From Rhipidocladum racemiflorum (lineage: Eukaryota; Streptophyta; Magnoliopsida; Poales; Poaceae): 64,000 nt of DNA. The stretch lies in NCBI GenBank assembly GCA_036346355.1, contig CM070579.1, positions 5,642,001 to 5,706,000 on the forward strand, written 5' to 3'. Positions 36,661-48,155 of this stretch are shown one piece after another. Position 1 is the stretch's first letter, and each line of letters begins with the position of its first letter. Both the position numbers and the translations under genes were made by a program. The notes under the pieces are model-generated. The model searched no databases. It was not told where the DNA came from and saw only the letters and a list, made by a program, of their open reading frames with translations.

Positions 36661-36839
36661 GGTCGGCGGGTCGAGGTGTAGTATTACCCTTTCTTCCCCG
36701 ACTACCCCTCTCACATCTTGAGGTGTCTCCTTTGTCTGTTATTGTAATGCAGTGGAGGTTGGGGTATTGAAGAAGTGTTGCCTGGGTGACCGGTGGTATT
36801 TAAAGGCCATGTCACTCCACTCTAGATGAGAGAGAAATA

Positions 36840-37090
36840 GACATTGTATTATCAATCCACGGTGTGCAGAGTGTTGTCAAATCTGACTGAAAATGTTGCT
36901 TACAGCGTGTTGTCATCTTGGTATGACAAAGCTGGTTGGAGAGTGTTGTCAAATCGCTCTGCAAAGCTGCTAGTGCATGTTGTCCAATCGGTAGGACACA
37001 ACTATTGTCTACGTGTTGTCAAATTGCTCTACAAAGCTACTGGTGCGTGTTGTCCAATCGGTAGAACACAACTATTATCTGCATATTTAT
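36840..37090. repeat. ~70-bp tandem duplication with degenerate flanking units
   Basis: Two near-identical units starting at about 36943 and 37013 share GTGTTGTCAAAT, CAAAGCT and TGTTGTCCAATCGGTAG. Looser versions of GTGTTGTC precede them. A short minisatellite inside the ~8-kb element. Confidence 0.7.
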
Positions 37091-37204
37091 CAAATCACAG
37101 TAAAATAGACAACTCGATTAGGAAAGGAATCATCAAAACAAAAGAAATCGAACTAAATTTTTAGTAATATATCATATTCGATTAGTATATCAGGCATGAA
37201 AGGA

Positions 37205-37495
37205 AAAAAAAACTAGCTAGCGCCCCTACGCGGTGTGACTACTCGTGTGGTCCCTGGCCGCATACTTCGCTGAACATGTCCAGATGAATACGTCAGGTGG
37301 TCTGGGGGCAGTCCACGAGTACTTCTAGCAGGCCATATTGGTTCTGTTGGAGTAGCGAAGGTGGGCTGCGAAGGCTGACTCAGTCCGAGAGCATCGAGGA
37401 GCTGAGACGGACTAAGGACGACACCCGGCGACTGTTGGTGGGGTCCGTCAACTAATCTTCGATAACGGCTTTGTCGAAGTGGAACGAGTCGTTGG
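37205..37495 (-). pseudogene. C-terminal fragment of an unknown protein, cut by a solo LTR
   Basis: The open minus frame reads QRLVPLRQSRYRRLVDGP and SPSQLLDALGLSQPSQPTF and ends in an Arg/Pro-rich tail (TRVVTPRRGAS). The solo LTR 37501-40767 separates it from coding-like DNA at about 40773-41020, where a TGA lies in the same frame. It may belong to a larger TE-carried gene upstream of the GRF gene. Family not recognised. Confidence 0.4.
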
Positions 37496-39544
37496 AGTGT
37501 TGTCGGGACCCGAATTTGCAAATCCGGACCCTCTGTGTATTCAGCACTAGTCCAGGAACGCGCTAGTGCACACAGTCTTAACATCGGTAAATATCACAAT
37601 CATACCACTCGATACTAACAAAGTACTTTAATTAAATAGTCAAACTGGTTGCTCGACCTTATGGTCAAGTTACAAATATACGCCACACAGGGCGAAAATT
37701 ATTAAGAGAGAAATAATAGCAGCGGAAAATAAAATAACTTCGTGGCGCCATCCAGTATACCACAGGCAACTGACTGGGCTCGCTCCCTAAGTAGACGGTT
37801 CCTCTTGGAGCTCCTCCTCCAAAGCTGGTGTAGACTCCTCTTCAACTGGTATTGTATTGTGGCAAGGGTGAGTACTTGGTACTCAGCAAGTCATGAATAG
37901 AATGCAAGCTAATATACTACATGAATGGCTTGATACAAAGGAATAGCTCATGGTATATTTGCAGTAAACATCATTTAACAAATAATATAAGTAGATTCGA
38001 AAGCAGTAGAAACAAGTATATCATTAACAACTTTTTCAGGAGTTAAATAAACATCTTTCCCAATCCTAATCCACATTTCCATCAACATCATTATTGAACC
38101 AAACCCAACCTTTCAAGTCCAAGTTATTTTCAAGAAAGTCTAACCCTTGACTGTAATTCCCGAGCGATGTCCAATACCGCGGACACGGCTATTCGAATAG
38201 ATTTTTCACTCTGCAGAGGTTATGCACTTTACCCACAAGATACAGTCAAACACCACAAAGGCGAGTTCCCGTAACAAAGTCTTTCGGAAACCTCCAACAA
38301 TACAAGTGGTTGTCTCCGGTTGTTGCACACTAACCCTTCCCTTAGCTAAGGCGAAGTTTAGGCCAACCAACCGTTAGATGGGTACCTGGCCGCAGCCTGC
38401 AGACGCCCCCCGTTCAACTTACACAAAGGGTGTAGTTGACATCCTGAGGTCCCACAGGTACGTTATTAGCAACTTAATCAACTAGGTTCGTCCCATTACA
38501 GACATGTGGTTGCACGTTTGACCCAGTTCAAAGGCTTGCAAGGTTAAGTCCTTAGGGTGACCAGGGCAAGACTACCCGAAGAACCAAACCAACGTTCCCG
38601 GTGCCACAACTGGCCCACCTGATCATTCTTGCCACATGCCCCGGTCAAAAGCTATTTATCAAAGCCCAGTTGATTACCATGCACCATGTGCCATCAACAT
38701 CACATGATACCTTTCCAACACAGGTTCAATATATCATTAGGTCAATATTAGCATTTGATTGTCCAAAATCATGTCATGAACACGTAGCAGGTCTAAGCAA
38801 TATACTACAATAGTCTAAAACTCATGTTGGCAATTTTAGTAGTGTCCAACTAGTAAACCCCAACTAGGGTGACAAGGGCCATGGCACATATTTAATTAAC
38901 CAAGGTGTCATACAGCAATTAGGCATTTACCTAATTCCCCATAATTAAATAAAGTATTTTCTAATTGAACTAGCATGCAATAAGTTAAATCAAAATAGGT
39001 TTCAAAATAGGATCAATATGGTTAAAGCATAACTTGCCTTCAAAAAGTACTTGCTCTTGGTCCTGAGCTGGCTCCTGGGTCAATACTTCTCCTTCGAATC
39101 CTTCCGGCACTTCAACGTCTACTCGTAACGCGTGCAAATAGCAACAAATGAATAAAACAGTAGACCAAAAAGTGTCCAAACATCCAAATAAGTTCATAAA
39201 CAGAGAGAACACAATTTTATGAATTTTTAGAAACTGGAATCGTCAAATTCGGAGTTTAAATGAAAAAGATACAAGCATTTAAAGTTTAAATAATCAATTA
39301 AATAATATTACAGAGAAAAACTTTAGTCCAAAAATTAAATAAAATTCATCATTAGATAGATCTCAATTTTATACAAATTTAGAAATTTGAATCACTCAAT
39401 TCGGAGTTAAAACGCAAAAGTTATAAGCGTTTGAAGTTTGAATCAAAATCTGAAATCATTATTTCGAATTAATAAATCATTTTCTTTTTCGGAAATTAAT
39501 TTATTGCGTCAGCAGTGACACGTGGCAGCCTCTGATTGGTCTGC

Positions 39545-39780
39545 TGACGTCAGCCGGTTCATGGACGTGGTCCATGGTTTGGCTTGGGTCTACCGTGGAC
39601 CCGGTCCACGGCTCCCCGTGAGACTGACAGGTGGGACCCACTGGGGTGACGTCATCGCTGACGTCAGCGGGGACTCAGCCCGCTGGCCGACAGTGGGACT
39701 CATCGGTGACGTCATTGCTTTGGCGTCACCGCGACGAGGTGGCGGCGACGCGGGTCCGCCATGACGTCAGCGTGACGTCA
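39545..39780. promoter_or_regulatory. cluster of six TGACGTCA palindromes
   Basis: Exact copies at 39545, 39647, 39659, 39707, 39762 and 39773 (first bases). TGACGTCA is the CRE/as-1-like core bound by plant TGA-class bZIP factors. Six in 236 bp is far above chance. A regulatory role in the LTR is inferred. Confidence 0.6.
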
Positions 39781-39880
39781 TGGTGCGGTCGCTGACACGC
39801 GGGCCCGGCATGTCAGTGACCCACGCCCACGCGTGGGCTGACCACGGCGGTCAAGCTTCCGCTACGTGGCGCAATCCGGG

Positions 39881-39902
39881 CCGTTGATTTGAAAATCAAC
39901 GG
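39881..39902. repeat. 10-bp-arm palindrome
   Basis: CCGTTGATTT, GA, AAATCAACGG: perfect arms with a 2-bp centre inside the solo LTR. Confidence 0.8.
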
Positions 39903-41025
39903 CGCGGATTAGATCTAGCGTAACGCGTTGGAAAACAACTCCGCTGATCTGGACCGTTCGATCTTGATCGGACGGTCAAGATCCAATCTAACGAAAACAA
40001 CGTGGCTAACCCTAACCGCGGCGGAGCGCTACGGCAACTACGGCGAGCGATTGCGGCTAGACGGCGGCGGCTCAGGCGGCGTGAGCTAGGGCTACGGGTG
40101 CGCACGGAAATCGGCGTCACGGCACGGGTGGCGGCGAATTAAATAGGGCCCTCGGCGTCAGTGGAAACGCTGAAATCGAGGCTCACTCCGCTGTGGCGGC
40201 GAGTCCGTCGGCGACGGAGGGTGACGTGGCAGCGCCGCGGCCGTTGGATCAAGATCCAGCGGTGCGTGGGTTTGGGTTCGGTCCGACTCGGCGGTGCCGG
40301 CTCGGTCGGGCTCGGGCTCGGTGACGTGGCTCAATCGTGGCGTTGGATCAAGATCCAGCGGTCCACGCGAGTTTGGGTTCTGGCGGGTTCGGCCGGTCGG
40401 TTGGCTCGGAGTCGGACTTCGAGTCGACTTCGGACTCGGTCGGTCGGATGAACAAGAAACCCACTCGCATTTTTCAGCGATTAAATAATTCAAATTAATT
40501 CCCATAAATTCATTTAAATCATTAAAAATAGCAAATGACTTTAAAAATTCGGAAAAATTCTGGAAAATATTTTGGAACATTTTAGACTCAAATAAAATAT
40601 TTCCAACAAAATTTTATTTGCAAAGTTAAATTCTTTAATTATTTCAAAATGGAATAAATTCAAATAAATTCCAAATAAATCCAAATAAATTCCAGAAAAT
40701 TCCAAAAATTCACCAAAGTGCCAAATCACACATGAATTTAAGAAAAGCAAATTTTTGGGGTGTTACAAGTGTGTAGCGCTTTGGTCATCGACGGCTCCTG
40801 ACAAACATTTCACGTTAGTAAATCACATATTGTAAAGAACGTAATAGACGAAAGGAGACCACGAAGGTGTACCTGCAGTCATGTGGACAAACGGTGCAAC
40901 ACAGTGCCAGCTGGAGCCCCCCAAGACATCGAGAGGAGGGGCGATCTGCATCTGCACTGTGGGGGGTGTTGTGTGTTGTCTGTCGCCCACGTACAGCAGA
41001 GGAATGACCGAGGACCTACATCACG

Positions 41026-41215
41026 TAGGGGTGGGCATATAAAAACCAAAACTGAAAAACCGAACCGAACCGAACCGAATTAATCGATTATTTCGGTTTA
41101 TTCGGTTTTCGGGTTTCAGCTCGGTTTGGTTTTTATTTTGCTGCTATTCGGTTTTCCGTTTGCGGTTCAGTTTTCTAGTATGGTTAACCGAAAAACTGAA
41201 CCCCAAAAATCTCCC
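41026..41215. repeat. AACCGAACC/GGTTCGG-rich inverted segment
   Basis: After GTAGGGGTGGGCATA come several CCGAA units, an AT-rich centre, then TTCGGTTT units in the opposite sense. This layout resembles the ends of non-autonomous hAT-type elements. The other end and a target duplication were not located. Confidence 0.4.
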
Positions 41216-42480
41216 GACCGTCGAGACCGACCTGGGCAGTTCCGCAGTTGGAGTTGGGCACCTGGCGACCTTATCCTTACGACCAAGTCTCCTAGTCCCC
41301 GAGCCGAGCTCTCCGCTCCTCGGCTTCTCCCTCCCCAAATCAGTAGATCCCCAAATCCGAACCCTAGATCCCAGCCTCCCAAGTCGCCGATGTTGTCTCA
41401 CCGCGAATCCGCCTCATCTGCGCCGCCGCCTCCCAAGCCGCCGCCGTTGTCTCACCGCGAACTCGCCCAGTCGGCAGTCGCCTCGTCGGCGGCGTCGGCG
41501 CCTCCCCGGTGAACGCGAACACCTCCACCCCGGCGCCGACGCGGCGACGCCTCCTCCGTCGATGCCTCCGCCCGCGGCCTCCTTCTGACTTCCTCCCGCA
41601 CTGGCCGCGGTCTCCTTCTGATTCCGGCTGGCTGTGGTGACTTCTCTCTGCTATGTTGAATCAATCTTTATTGCTATCTCCACAAAACAAAGTATGTCTC
41701 TGACCCTTCATTTAGCAATATTTCTAGAATTTTATTTTCACTAGGCCTTCTTTTTTATTGGAAGGATTACTGTCTGGGTTATGGGCAGTGGACAAGGGGT
41801 CTGCTTGGCTTGGCCGACTCCACATATAAGAGTTTTTTGTGGCGTAAGTTTGTAGCTCGTAAGACCAAATTGCTATTAGTTTGAGCACCAACGATTCGAT
41901 ATGTTTTCCCTCGTCTGTCATACCCATTGGTTCCTGCACCTCTTGCATTGAAACTTCAACTTCCTCGACTTGTACTTTCTCCTGACCCAATCTAACATCC
42001 TACCTCACTAAACATTCTCTAGCTTGGCTGCTCTCCCCAACTTCCTCCAGTTCATCACCAACAACCTCCTCCTATGTCACATGGATGGCATTGTCTTTCT
42101 GAAATACTTGCGCCAACAACACTAGCGGTCAACCTTTCTCAATCGACATTATTACATACGAACTCCATGACTTCGGTCCCTTCAGTTTCACTAACTCCCA
42201 ATTTGTGCAATCCCGTCTTTGACACCCTACTATGTGCAGCTTCAAGTCATGCAATTCACGGTCCAACGAGAACATTTGGTACGACCATCTTGTAACAATC
42301 CTCCATGAACGCTCCCCTGCACTTGATAAGCTTGCCGCAACACTTGGAAAATGACTTAGTTCCACCCCTTGTGCACCCATGTGCGGCCTTCTCCATAGTG
42401 TATTTTAAACTACACTCGTTCAACCATACATATCAAACATTTCAAAAAAAATTGTTGTGCCTATTGTACCATGATGACGT
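41216..42480. other. GC-rich then AT-rich DNA with decayed frames
   Basis: The proline/arginine-rich frames at 41216-41600 overlap on several strands and look like base-composition artefacts. On the minus strand 41724-42380 has a frame with stops, reading GERSWRIVTRWSYQMFSLD and VEEVEVSMQEVQEPMGM. It may be a captured gene remnant, but I cannot assign it. Confidence 0.35.
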
Positions 42481-42499
42481 ACTCTATACTACATGAATC

Positions 42500-42915
42500 T
42501 AATTAATCTGGTCGCCAAAGTCATTTATGTAATAAAATTATTGCTACTTTACATAGATAATTAATCTGATCGCTAAATCGTGCATCTAAAACAAGAATTA
42601 CTATTCTACACAAGCTAATTAATCTGGTCGCTAAATCATGAATCTAAAAAAGTATTGCTATTCAACACAACTAACTACTTACACAGCTAATTAATCTGGT
42701 CATTAAATCGTGCATCTGCAAAAAGTATTACTATTCTACATAGCTAACTACTTACACAACTAATTAATCTGGTAGCTAAATCATGTGTCTAAAAAAAACT
42801 ATTGTTATTCTACACACCTAATTAATCTAGTCACTAAGCCATCTATCTAAATAACAAGTGCTACTGTACATAGCTAATTACTTACAATCTAATTAATCTA
42901 CTCACTAAATTTTAA
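42500..42915. repeat. minisatellite, seven TTAATCTGGTCGCTAAAT units
   Basis: Units start near 42502, 42561, 42619, 42690, 42763, 42821 and 42890, spaced 58-74 bp. Each continues through a CTATTCTACA-like middle. Spacing alternates because some units carry an extra CTAACTACTTACACA segment. Confidence 0.8.
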
Positions 42916-42939
42916 TTCAAATGAGCAGACAGTTACTTG

Positions 42940-43404
42940 CAAAAATCGTAACTTCTTCTTCCTCCTCCGCTCCTCTTCTTCCTCCTCCTCTCTTCCTCCT
43001 CTTCTTCCCTTCCTCCTCCTCCTCCTCCTCTCCCTCTTCTTTTTCTTCCCCTCTTCCGCCTCTCCTTCTTCTTCTTCTTCGTCGACGTCGTCATCTTCTT
43101 CTTCCCCTCTTCCTCCTCTCTTTCTTCTTTTTCTTTTGCGCTCCCTCGGTTCTCGGTTTGCTAGGACGAAATAGCGTTGCGCAGTGCGGTGAGGCTCTTT
43201 ACACCTTTCTGTCGCCATTTCAAATGGTGACACTCTGTCACCATTTGAAATGGCGACACTGGCGACAGAGAGGCTGTCGCCATTTCAAATAGCTACATAG
43301 GTGTATTTTTGCTATTTTTTAACCTATGTACTTTTCCTATAAATTTCCATTAAAATAATATTATTTAAAAAAATTCAAGTCTTTACTCTATAAAGAAGTT
43401 CCTG
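42940..43404. repeat. right inverted end of the ~8-kb element
   Basis: Pyrimidine-rich tract 42950-43140, palindromes at 43214-43228, 43240-43254 and 43279-43293, then the AT-rich terminal stretch. This is the mirror image of the left end. Confidence 0.72.
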
Positions 43405-43564
43405 TAATATAATTTTTCATCCATTTTTGTTTTAATATTGTTTTATAGACACAAGGCAACCAGAATTACATTCGTAAGCTTAATCTAGGGACCCCCAGGT
43501 CTTGAACATCGACAGTTGGCGTTAGAGGAAGGGCCTTCGGCATAATAGTATTGAAAGAGGTAAT

Positions 43565-44467
43565 GTGTTGTCGCTGGAGGTCATGGATGAAGAAAATTCA
43601 TTTAATCTCGCTGACTACGCTCACCTCACCGCTGATGACTTCGTGGAGGAAGAAGAAGGTAAATGTGATTTTTACTCCGAATATGTTACTGAGGAGGAAT
43701 CATCCAAGTTGGCGACTTCATTCAAACCGTATGAGGCCACGTCAGGAGCACCATTTCCTGATGAGAACTCGGAAAAACAGAGTGAATCCGTACCTGCCCT
43801 TATCCCAGGTGCAGAGGATCAGGGTGCATTCCCTATGGAAGTTGACAATGTACGAATTCACGGGGCAACCATGACTTCCATGAGAGTTCATCTTTAGAAG
43901 ATCTTACAAGTCTTGAACTCGACTATACTCCATCATCGTCCTCTGATGAGGGAGTACTCACCCCATCTGTCATCTTTCGATTTCGTGTTTGCACGGTCAC
44001 GGGGGCGACAGAGGCACAACAAGTAGAACGCGAACAACGTGAAGCTCAAGAGAAATCTGCCCAAGGGCAATGCAGGAGTCTCGCGATTGCCAAGCAAAAG
44101 GCTATGGAAGAGGCGCGGCGCCTTTACCACGACAGCCACCTGGGAACCTCGCATAGACCGGATCCATCAGGAAGTCATCCCTGACCAGTCTTTTTGGTCT
44201 AGCCATAGGTTCTAAGGATGGCAGTAAGGGACATAAATATAGTTCCTAATAATCCACAAGGAGAAACCCTTGTACATAGAATTCACATTATTACTAATGC
44301 AATTTTCAGTCAACCTGCGAATGAGGATAATGTACCACTTATAAGATCCTTAGCTGCTGATCTGCAAGAAGTTGGTGCAGAAGTTCACAACATATCTCCT
44401 TCCATAAGGACTAGGACTGGTTCCCGTATGGATCAATCTCCGTTCGGTCAACATCAACAAAGTACTG
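43565..44467 (+). pseudogene. gag N-terminal region of the old Gypsy element
   Basis: The first frame (43565-43897) is acidic, with LADYAHLTADDFVEEEEG. After frameshifts the frame at 44218-44472 reads HIITNAIFSQPANEDNVPL and SLAADLQEVGAEVHNISPS. No strong domain is present. The assignment rests on position between primer site and gag core. Confidence 0.5.
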
Positions 44468-46197
44468 TGTGAAATCATGTGCTGAAAAATTGGCTTTGAA
44501 CTGAAAAATTAACTTAGATTTGAATTTGCAAAATGTGTTTGTTCATGTGTTTTGACAATTTGACAAGAAACAGTAAGTTACGCATTAGCGCCGGACAAAA
44601 TTCTCAAGAAACAGTAAGTTTCCCATCTGCGACAGATGGTGTTTTTGGGTCTCATTGTGAACATGTTTTTGAGCCCATGACCAAGTCATTTTCACATGTA
44701 CAACGGACTAATTCTTTTGTCCGTCGTGAATGGACTTTTTCTAGGGTTTTACTTTTGTGAAACCGGCGTGGCACGCTTATGCGCGGACAAGCTTCGGGGT
44801 CCGTTGTGAACTTGTTTTGAGCTCATGACCAAGCCATTTTTTAATGTACAACGGACCAAATTTGTTTGTCAGGTGTGAAAGTGTTTTTACGAGTTTGGTT
44901 GGATTCTTGGAACAGAAACTTTTCCTTATACAACGTACCAACTTTGTTTGTCCTTCGTGAATGCGTTTTCCTCAATTAGGGTTTTGAGCGATTTGGATTT
45001 GAATTTTGAATGTGAATTTGAAATTTGTAATGATTTCATGATGCTTCTTTTGAAGTGGACTTTATGCAATACTCATGTGAGTAGTTGCATGGATTGACAT
45101 TGAGTCAAGTCGTGGACTTGTGCTCGGATTTGTTTTGTGGTTTGTTCATGTGCAGGTATTGCTCGAAGACGAATGTGGTCGATGACGGACCGGAACTAGG
45201 TTCATGGAGGAACCGAGGTTCGGGACTAGGTTCAGGAGGAACCGAGGTCTTGGTGGTCAAGGATGTCATGCGGGACGCTCGGGCTAAGAGAATGGTGCAC
45301 ATGAAGAATGGTTAGTCACGTGAGAATGGCAGGAGGTCATTCGCGTGCAAAGTGTTAGTCACGTGAGTATGGCGGTGGCCATACGGCGTGCAAAGTGTTA
45401 GTCACGTGAGTATGGTAGGGTTGCCATACGCGTGCAAGAGTTGTACTCGGCCTGGTTGGGCCAAGTAGAGTTGTGTTGGATACGGATTCCTTCTAGGAAT
45501 AGGAATCGTATTCAACTCTTTGTGGGTTGGTGCTTTAAATAGGTGGGGGTCTCTGTTGAAACGCATCAAGTAGAGCTGAGCGCATCAAGCTTTGAGCTTG
45601 GTTTTAGGGTTTGTACTCTTTTGATGAGAGTATTTTAGACAAGAAATAAAGATCAATTCTTCCAAGATTTTTGCGTACAAGAACCACGTCGCTATGATTT
45701 TCTCGCTTTGGTTCTTGTTTGCATGCTTGTTCTAGTTCTAGATTGGTTTTTGTTCTTCAAGTTTTATCTTGATTTGATCCATCAAAAACCTCTCTAGGAT
45801 ATTGATCTAGTGTTTCTCAAAGTCTAGTTGATCAATCTTTTGTCGTTCTTGTTTAATCTTGAAGTTTTGATTAGATTGATTCTCGTCAAGTTCTGGATCA
45901 GCAAGCTTGCGAAGCTCATAACTTTTGATCCGTAAGTCCGATCGAGCTGATTCTTTTTGGGTTCGATTCGTATTGGAATCTAGTTTCTTGTGTCCAAATT
46001 TCAGATCGTTTCGACGGTTGGATCTCCGGGAATTCTCGTTTTACCAAACGTCTGTCATTCTGTTTTTGTCGAAAACGAGGCAATTATTTGGTTCTGTTTT
46101 GGGGTGAACTTTTAATAGGTCAAGAATTTGGTTTTAGCTTCCGCACAATCATTCACCCCCCCCTCTGATTGCTATATTCGTATACTTCGATCCTACA
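44468..46197 (+). mobile_element. 1730-bp solo LTR, copy 1
   Basis: Starts TGTGAAATCATGTGC and ends CGATCCTACA, with perfect TACTG duplications (44463-44467 and 46198-46202). Plus orientation is supported by a TTTAAATAGG box near 45534 followed by AATAAAGATC near 45645. Three CACGTG-containing ~43-bp repeats lie at 45311-45440. The same family occurs at 48156-49923. No internal coding region. The superfamily cannot be proven from an LTR alone. The end resembles Copia SIRE-type LTRs. Confidence 0.9.
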
Positions 46198-46202
46198 TAC
46201 TG

Positions 46203-47320
46203 ACCGGCAATAGAGGAATAATCCACCATGGAGAAGTTCTTTCGACAGGCTTGACCCAAGTGACAATGTCAACTGTGGTCAATGATGACTTCGTTCTCCT
46301 AATTATACAGATCAAGTGTCTAACGTGTGTATACATTTGGGTTTGTATACAGGATGCATAGACTTTTCACCAGGGCTAAAAAACGTCGCCTAGCCTGAAA
46401 AGTTCAAGCCGAGTCCATTGGAAAGCTTTGACAGAACTCAGAATTCTTTAGTGTTCCTTCAAATTTATACTACCGTCATCCAAGCTACTGGCGGCGACAA
46501 AAAGGTAACGGCAAACTATTTCCCTACTGTTCTTAAAGGATCTACAAGGACCTGATTATTTAACCAACCAGAAGGATCCATATATAGTTGGAAAAATTTA
46601 TGTCATAGCATTATAAATAACTTAAGAGTTGTTATGCAAAACTTGGAAAAGAAGATAATTTACATTGTCTTCGGCAAACCTCTAACAAAAACTTACATCA
46701 GTTTATTAAGAGGTTTGTAGAGGTGTGTAACACGATTCCTAACATTTTTGATGATTCTGTGATTCTTGCGTTTAAGCAGGATGTGCGCTACAAGCGCTTC
46801 ACAGAAGATCTCAACATTCACCTGCCATCTACCATATCATAAATCTTCGATATGGCAAATTGGTATTTCAAATGCGCATGGGGTAGTGGAATGAAATGGT
46901 ACCATCGATAAGGGCCAAACACCCCCTCAACCAGGATTAAAGATTCCCAAAGGTGTTAAACCTAAGAAATTTTTTGTAACTGAAGACCGAAAGGGCAAAA
47001 ACAAGAAAAAGAGGAAAAAGATCTCTCAAAGAGATACTGCAGGCATCTTCGAACTACCTGTTTACTCCAAGGATAAACAACCTTGAAAGAAACCTGGTCG
47101 GACGAACGGCCAGCATAACCCTAAAGCTTTCACTTCAAAGAGTGGAAATGGAAAACATTGTCCTTTACATAATGCACCAGGATATGATATGCGCAATTGC
47201 CGAATATGACAAAGGCACATGGAAGATTTTTACTCTGGTAAGGGCCCCATGCCAACCTTACCAGGAGGACGCAACACGAAAGATGCAGACAGAGATGAGA
47301 TTATGGGATAGCAGAAGCTA
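46203..47320 (+). pseudogene. gag core and zinc-knuckle region of the old Gypsy element
   Basis: After several stops, a gag-like stretch reads NLHQFIKRFVEVCNTIPNI and VILAFKQDVRYKRF (about 46680-46810). A later CPLHNAPGYDMRNC (about 47160-47205) resembles the CPxH...C motif of Tat-type gag. Many stops and frameshifts show age. Confidence 0.65.
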
Positions 47321-47439
47321 GATCATCATGTCAACATGATTTTCGATGGATCGTCTGCATATACTCAAAATGGCAGTTCAGATCTACCTACAGAGAAGTC
47401 AATAATATTGATACTCGACTTGGAAAACCTGAGTTTCCA

Positions 47440-47722
47440 AAGTGGTCGGAGATCCCAATTACATTCAACAAGGAATATTACCCGAAAGGTACATCCACTT
47501 CTTGGCAAGAGAAGATGAAGAGAAAACTCCCTTCATAACCCTTTTTGGGATCTACTGCTGTCAGAAGATTTCATTTGGGCTAAAAAATGCTGGAGCCACG
47601 GATCAGCATCTTATGCAGAAGACTTTCATAAGTTAAATAGGAAGAAACCTAGAAGCTTGTGTAGATGATCTCGTTGTAAAGAGGCAAAAAAGCTCTAACC
47701 ATTTGTCAGATTTGTCTAAAAC
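47440..47722 (+). pseudogene. RT palm fragment of the old Gypsy element
   Basis: Reads EDEEKTPFITLFGIY, ISFGLKNAGATDQHLMQKTF and ACVDDLVVKR, with the DD active site. Interrupted at 47728 by the full-length Gypsy element. Confidence 0.78.
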
Positions 47723-48155
47723 ATTCTTGTCGGGGAGTCGGGTAGACCCCACAGAATTACCTCGGGTGCCACGAGGGGCGCGGGCTCACTGCTGCCCGAA
47801 CTACCGGAAGGCCGTTCCCCTGGACGATCTAGTCGGGCGCCACGAGCAGCACGAGGTCGTCCCCGTCCTGGTCGCAAGGAGTTGTTCCAAGGGACGGTCT
47901 AGCCGGGACCTTTTTAGGAGGTCGCATGGCCGGGTGGACCGATAGCTCGTGCTCAGGCCGGGGTGGCCGAGTTCGAAGTTAGACGTTAGCCGACCTGACG
48001 TGATCCCGAGGTCGGTAACCACCCGCTGCGTAACCTCCGCTAGTTCGTTGCGATCCTCGCGGGGACGTGACAGGAGTGTAGGATCCGTTAGTTACCACGT
48101 TGGACCTGGTCGGACGTGGAGTTAGTGGGTTTGAACAAGCACGCCCCTTTGTAAG

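Larger units (their letters stand above)
37501..40767 (-). mobile_element. complete 3267-bp Gypsy-type solo LTR
   Basis: Starts TGTCGGGACCCG and ends GGGGTGTTACA, flanked by perfect AGTGT duplications (37496-37500 and 40768-40772). There is no internal region, so two LTRs recombined and left one. Minus orientation is inferred because grass Gypsy LTRs often read TGTAACACCCC...GGGTCCCGACA. It shares the CTCTGCAGAGG region with the LTR at 6900. The GC-rich part (39520-40450) holds six TGACGTCA sites. Confidence 0.9.
35440..43404. mobile_element. ~8-kb element with long inverted ends and mirrored palindromes
   Basis: The DNA at about 35446-35760 and 42940-43404 is inverted-repeat related. On both sides, in mirrored order, come an AAATAATATTATTTTAATGG stretch, a TTAAAAAATAGCAAAAATAC stretch, then three GCCATTTGAAATGGC-type palindromes, then a purine-rich tract. 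The interior holds a broken GRF zinc-finger gene, a solo LTR, an AACCGAACC-rich segment, and a minisatellite. The long TIRs and captured gene suggest a Mutator-like element. No transposase was recognised and no clear target duplication was found, so the class and exact ends are open. Confidence 0.6.

Noticed and set aside
37213..37584. A single 123-codon protein on the minus strand
   Set aside because: The frame crosses the boundary of the solo LTR at 37501, so its first part is LTR sequence and it cannot be one native protein.
42898..43292. Acidic/basic frames of 110-120 codons
   Set aside because: Low-complexity translation of the pyrimidine-rich inverted-end tract.
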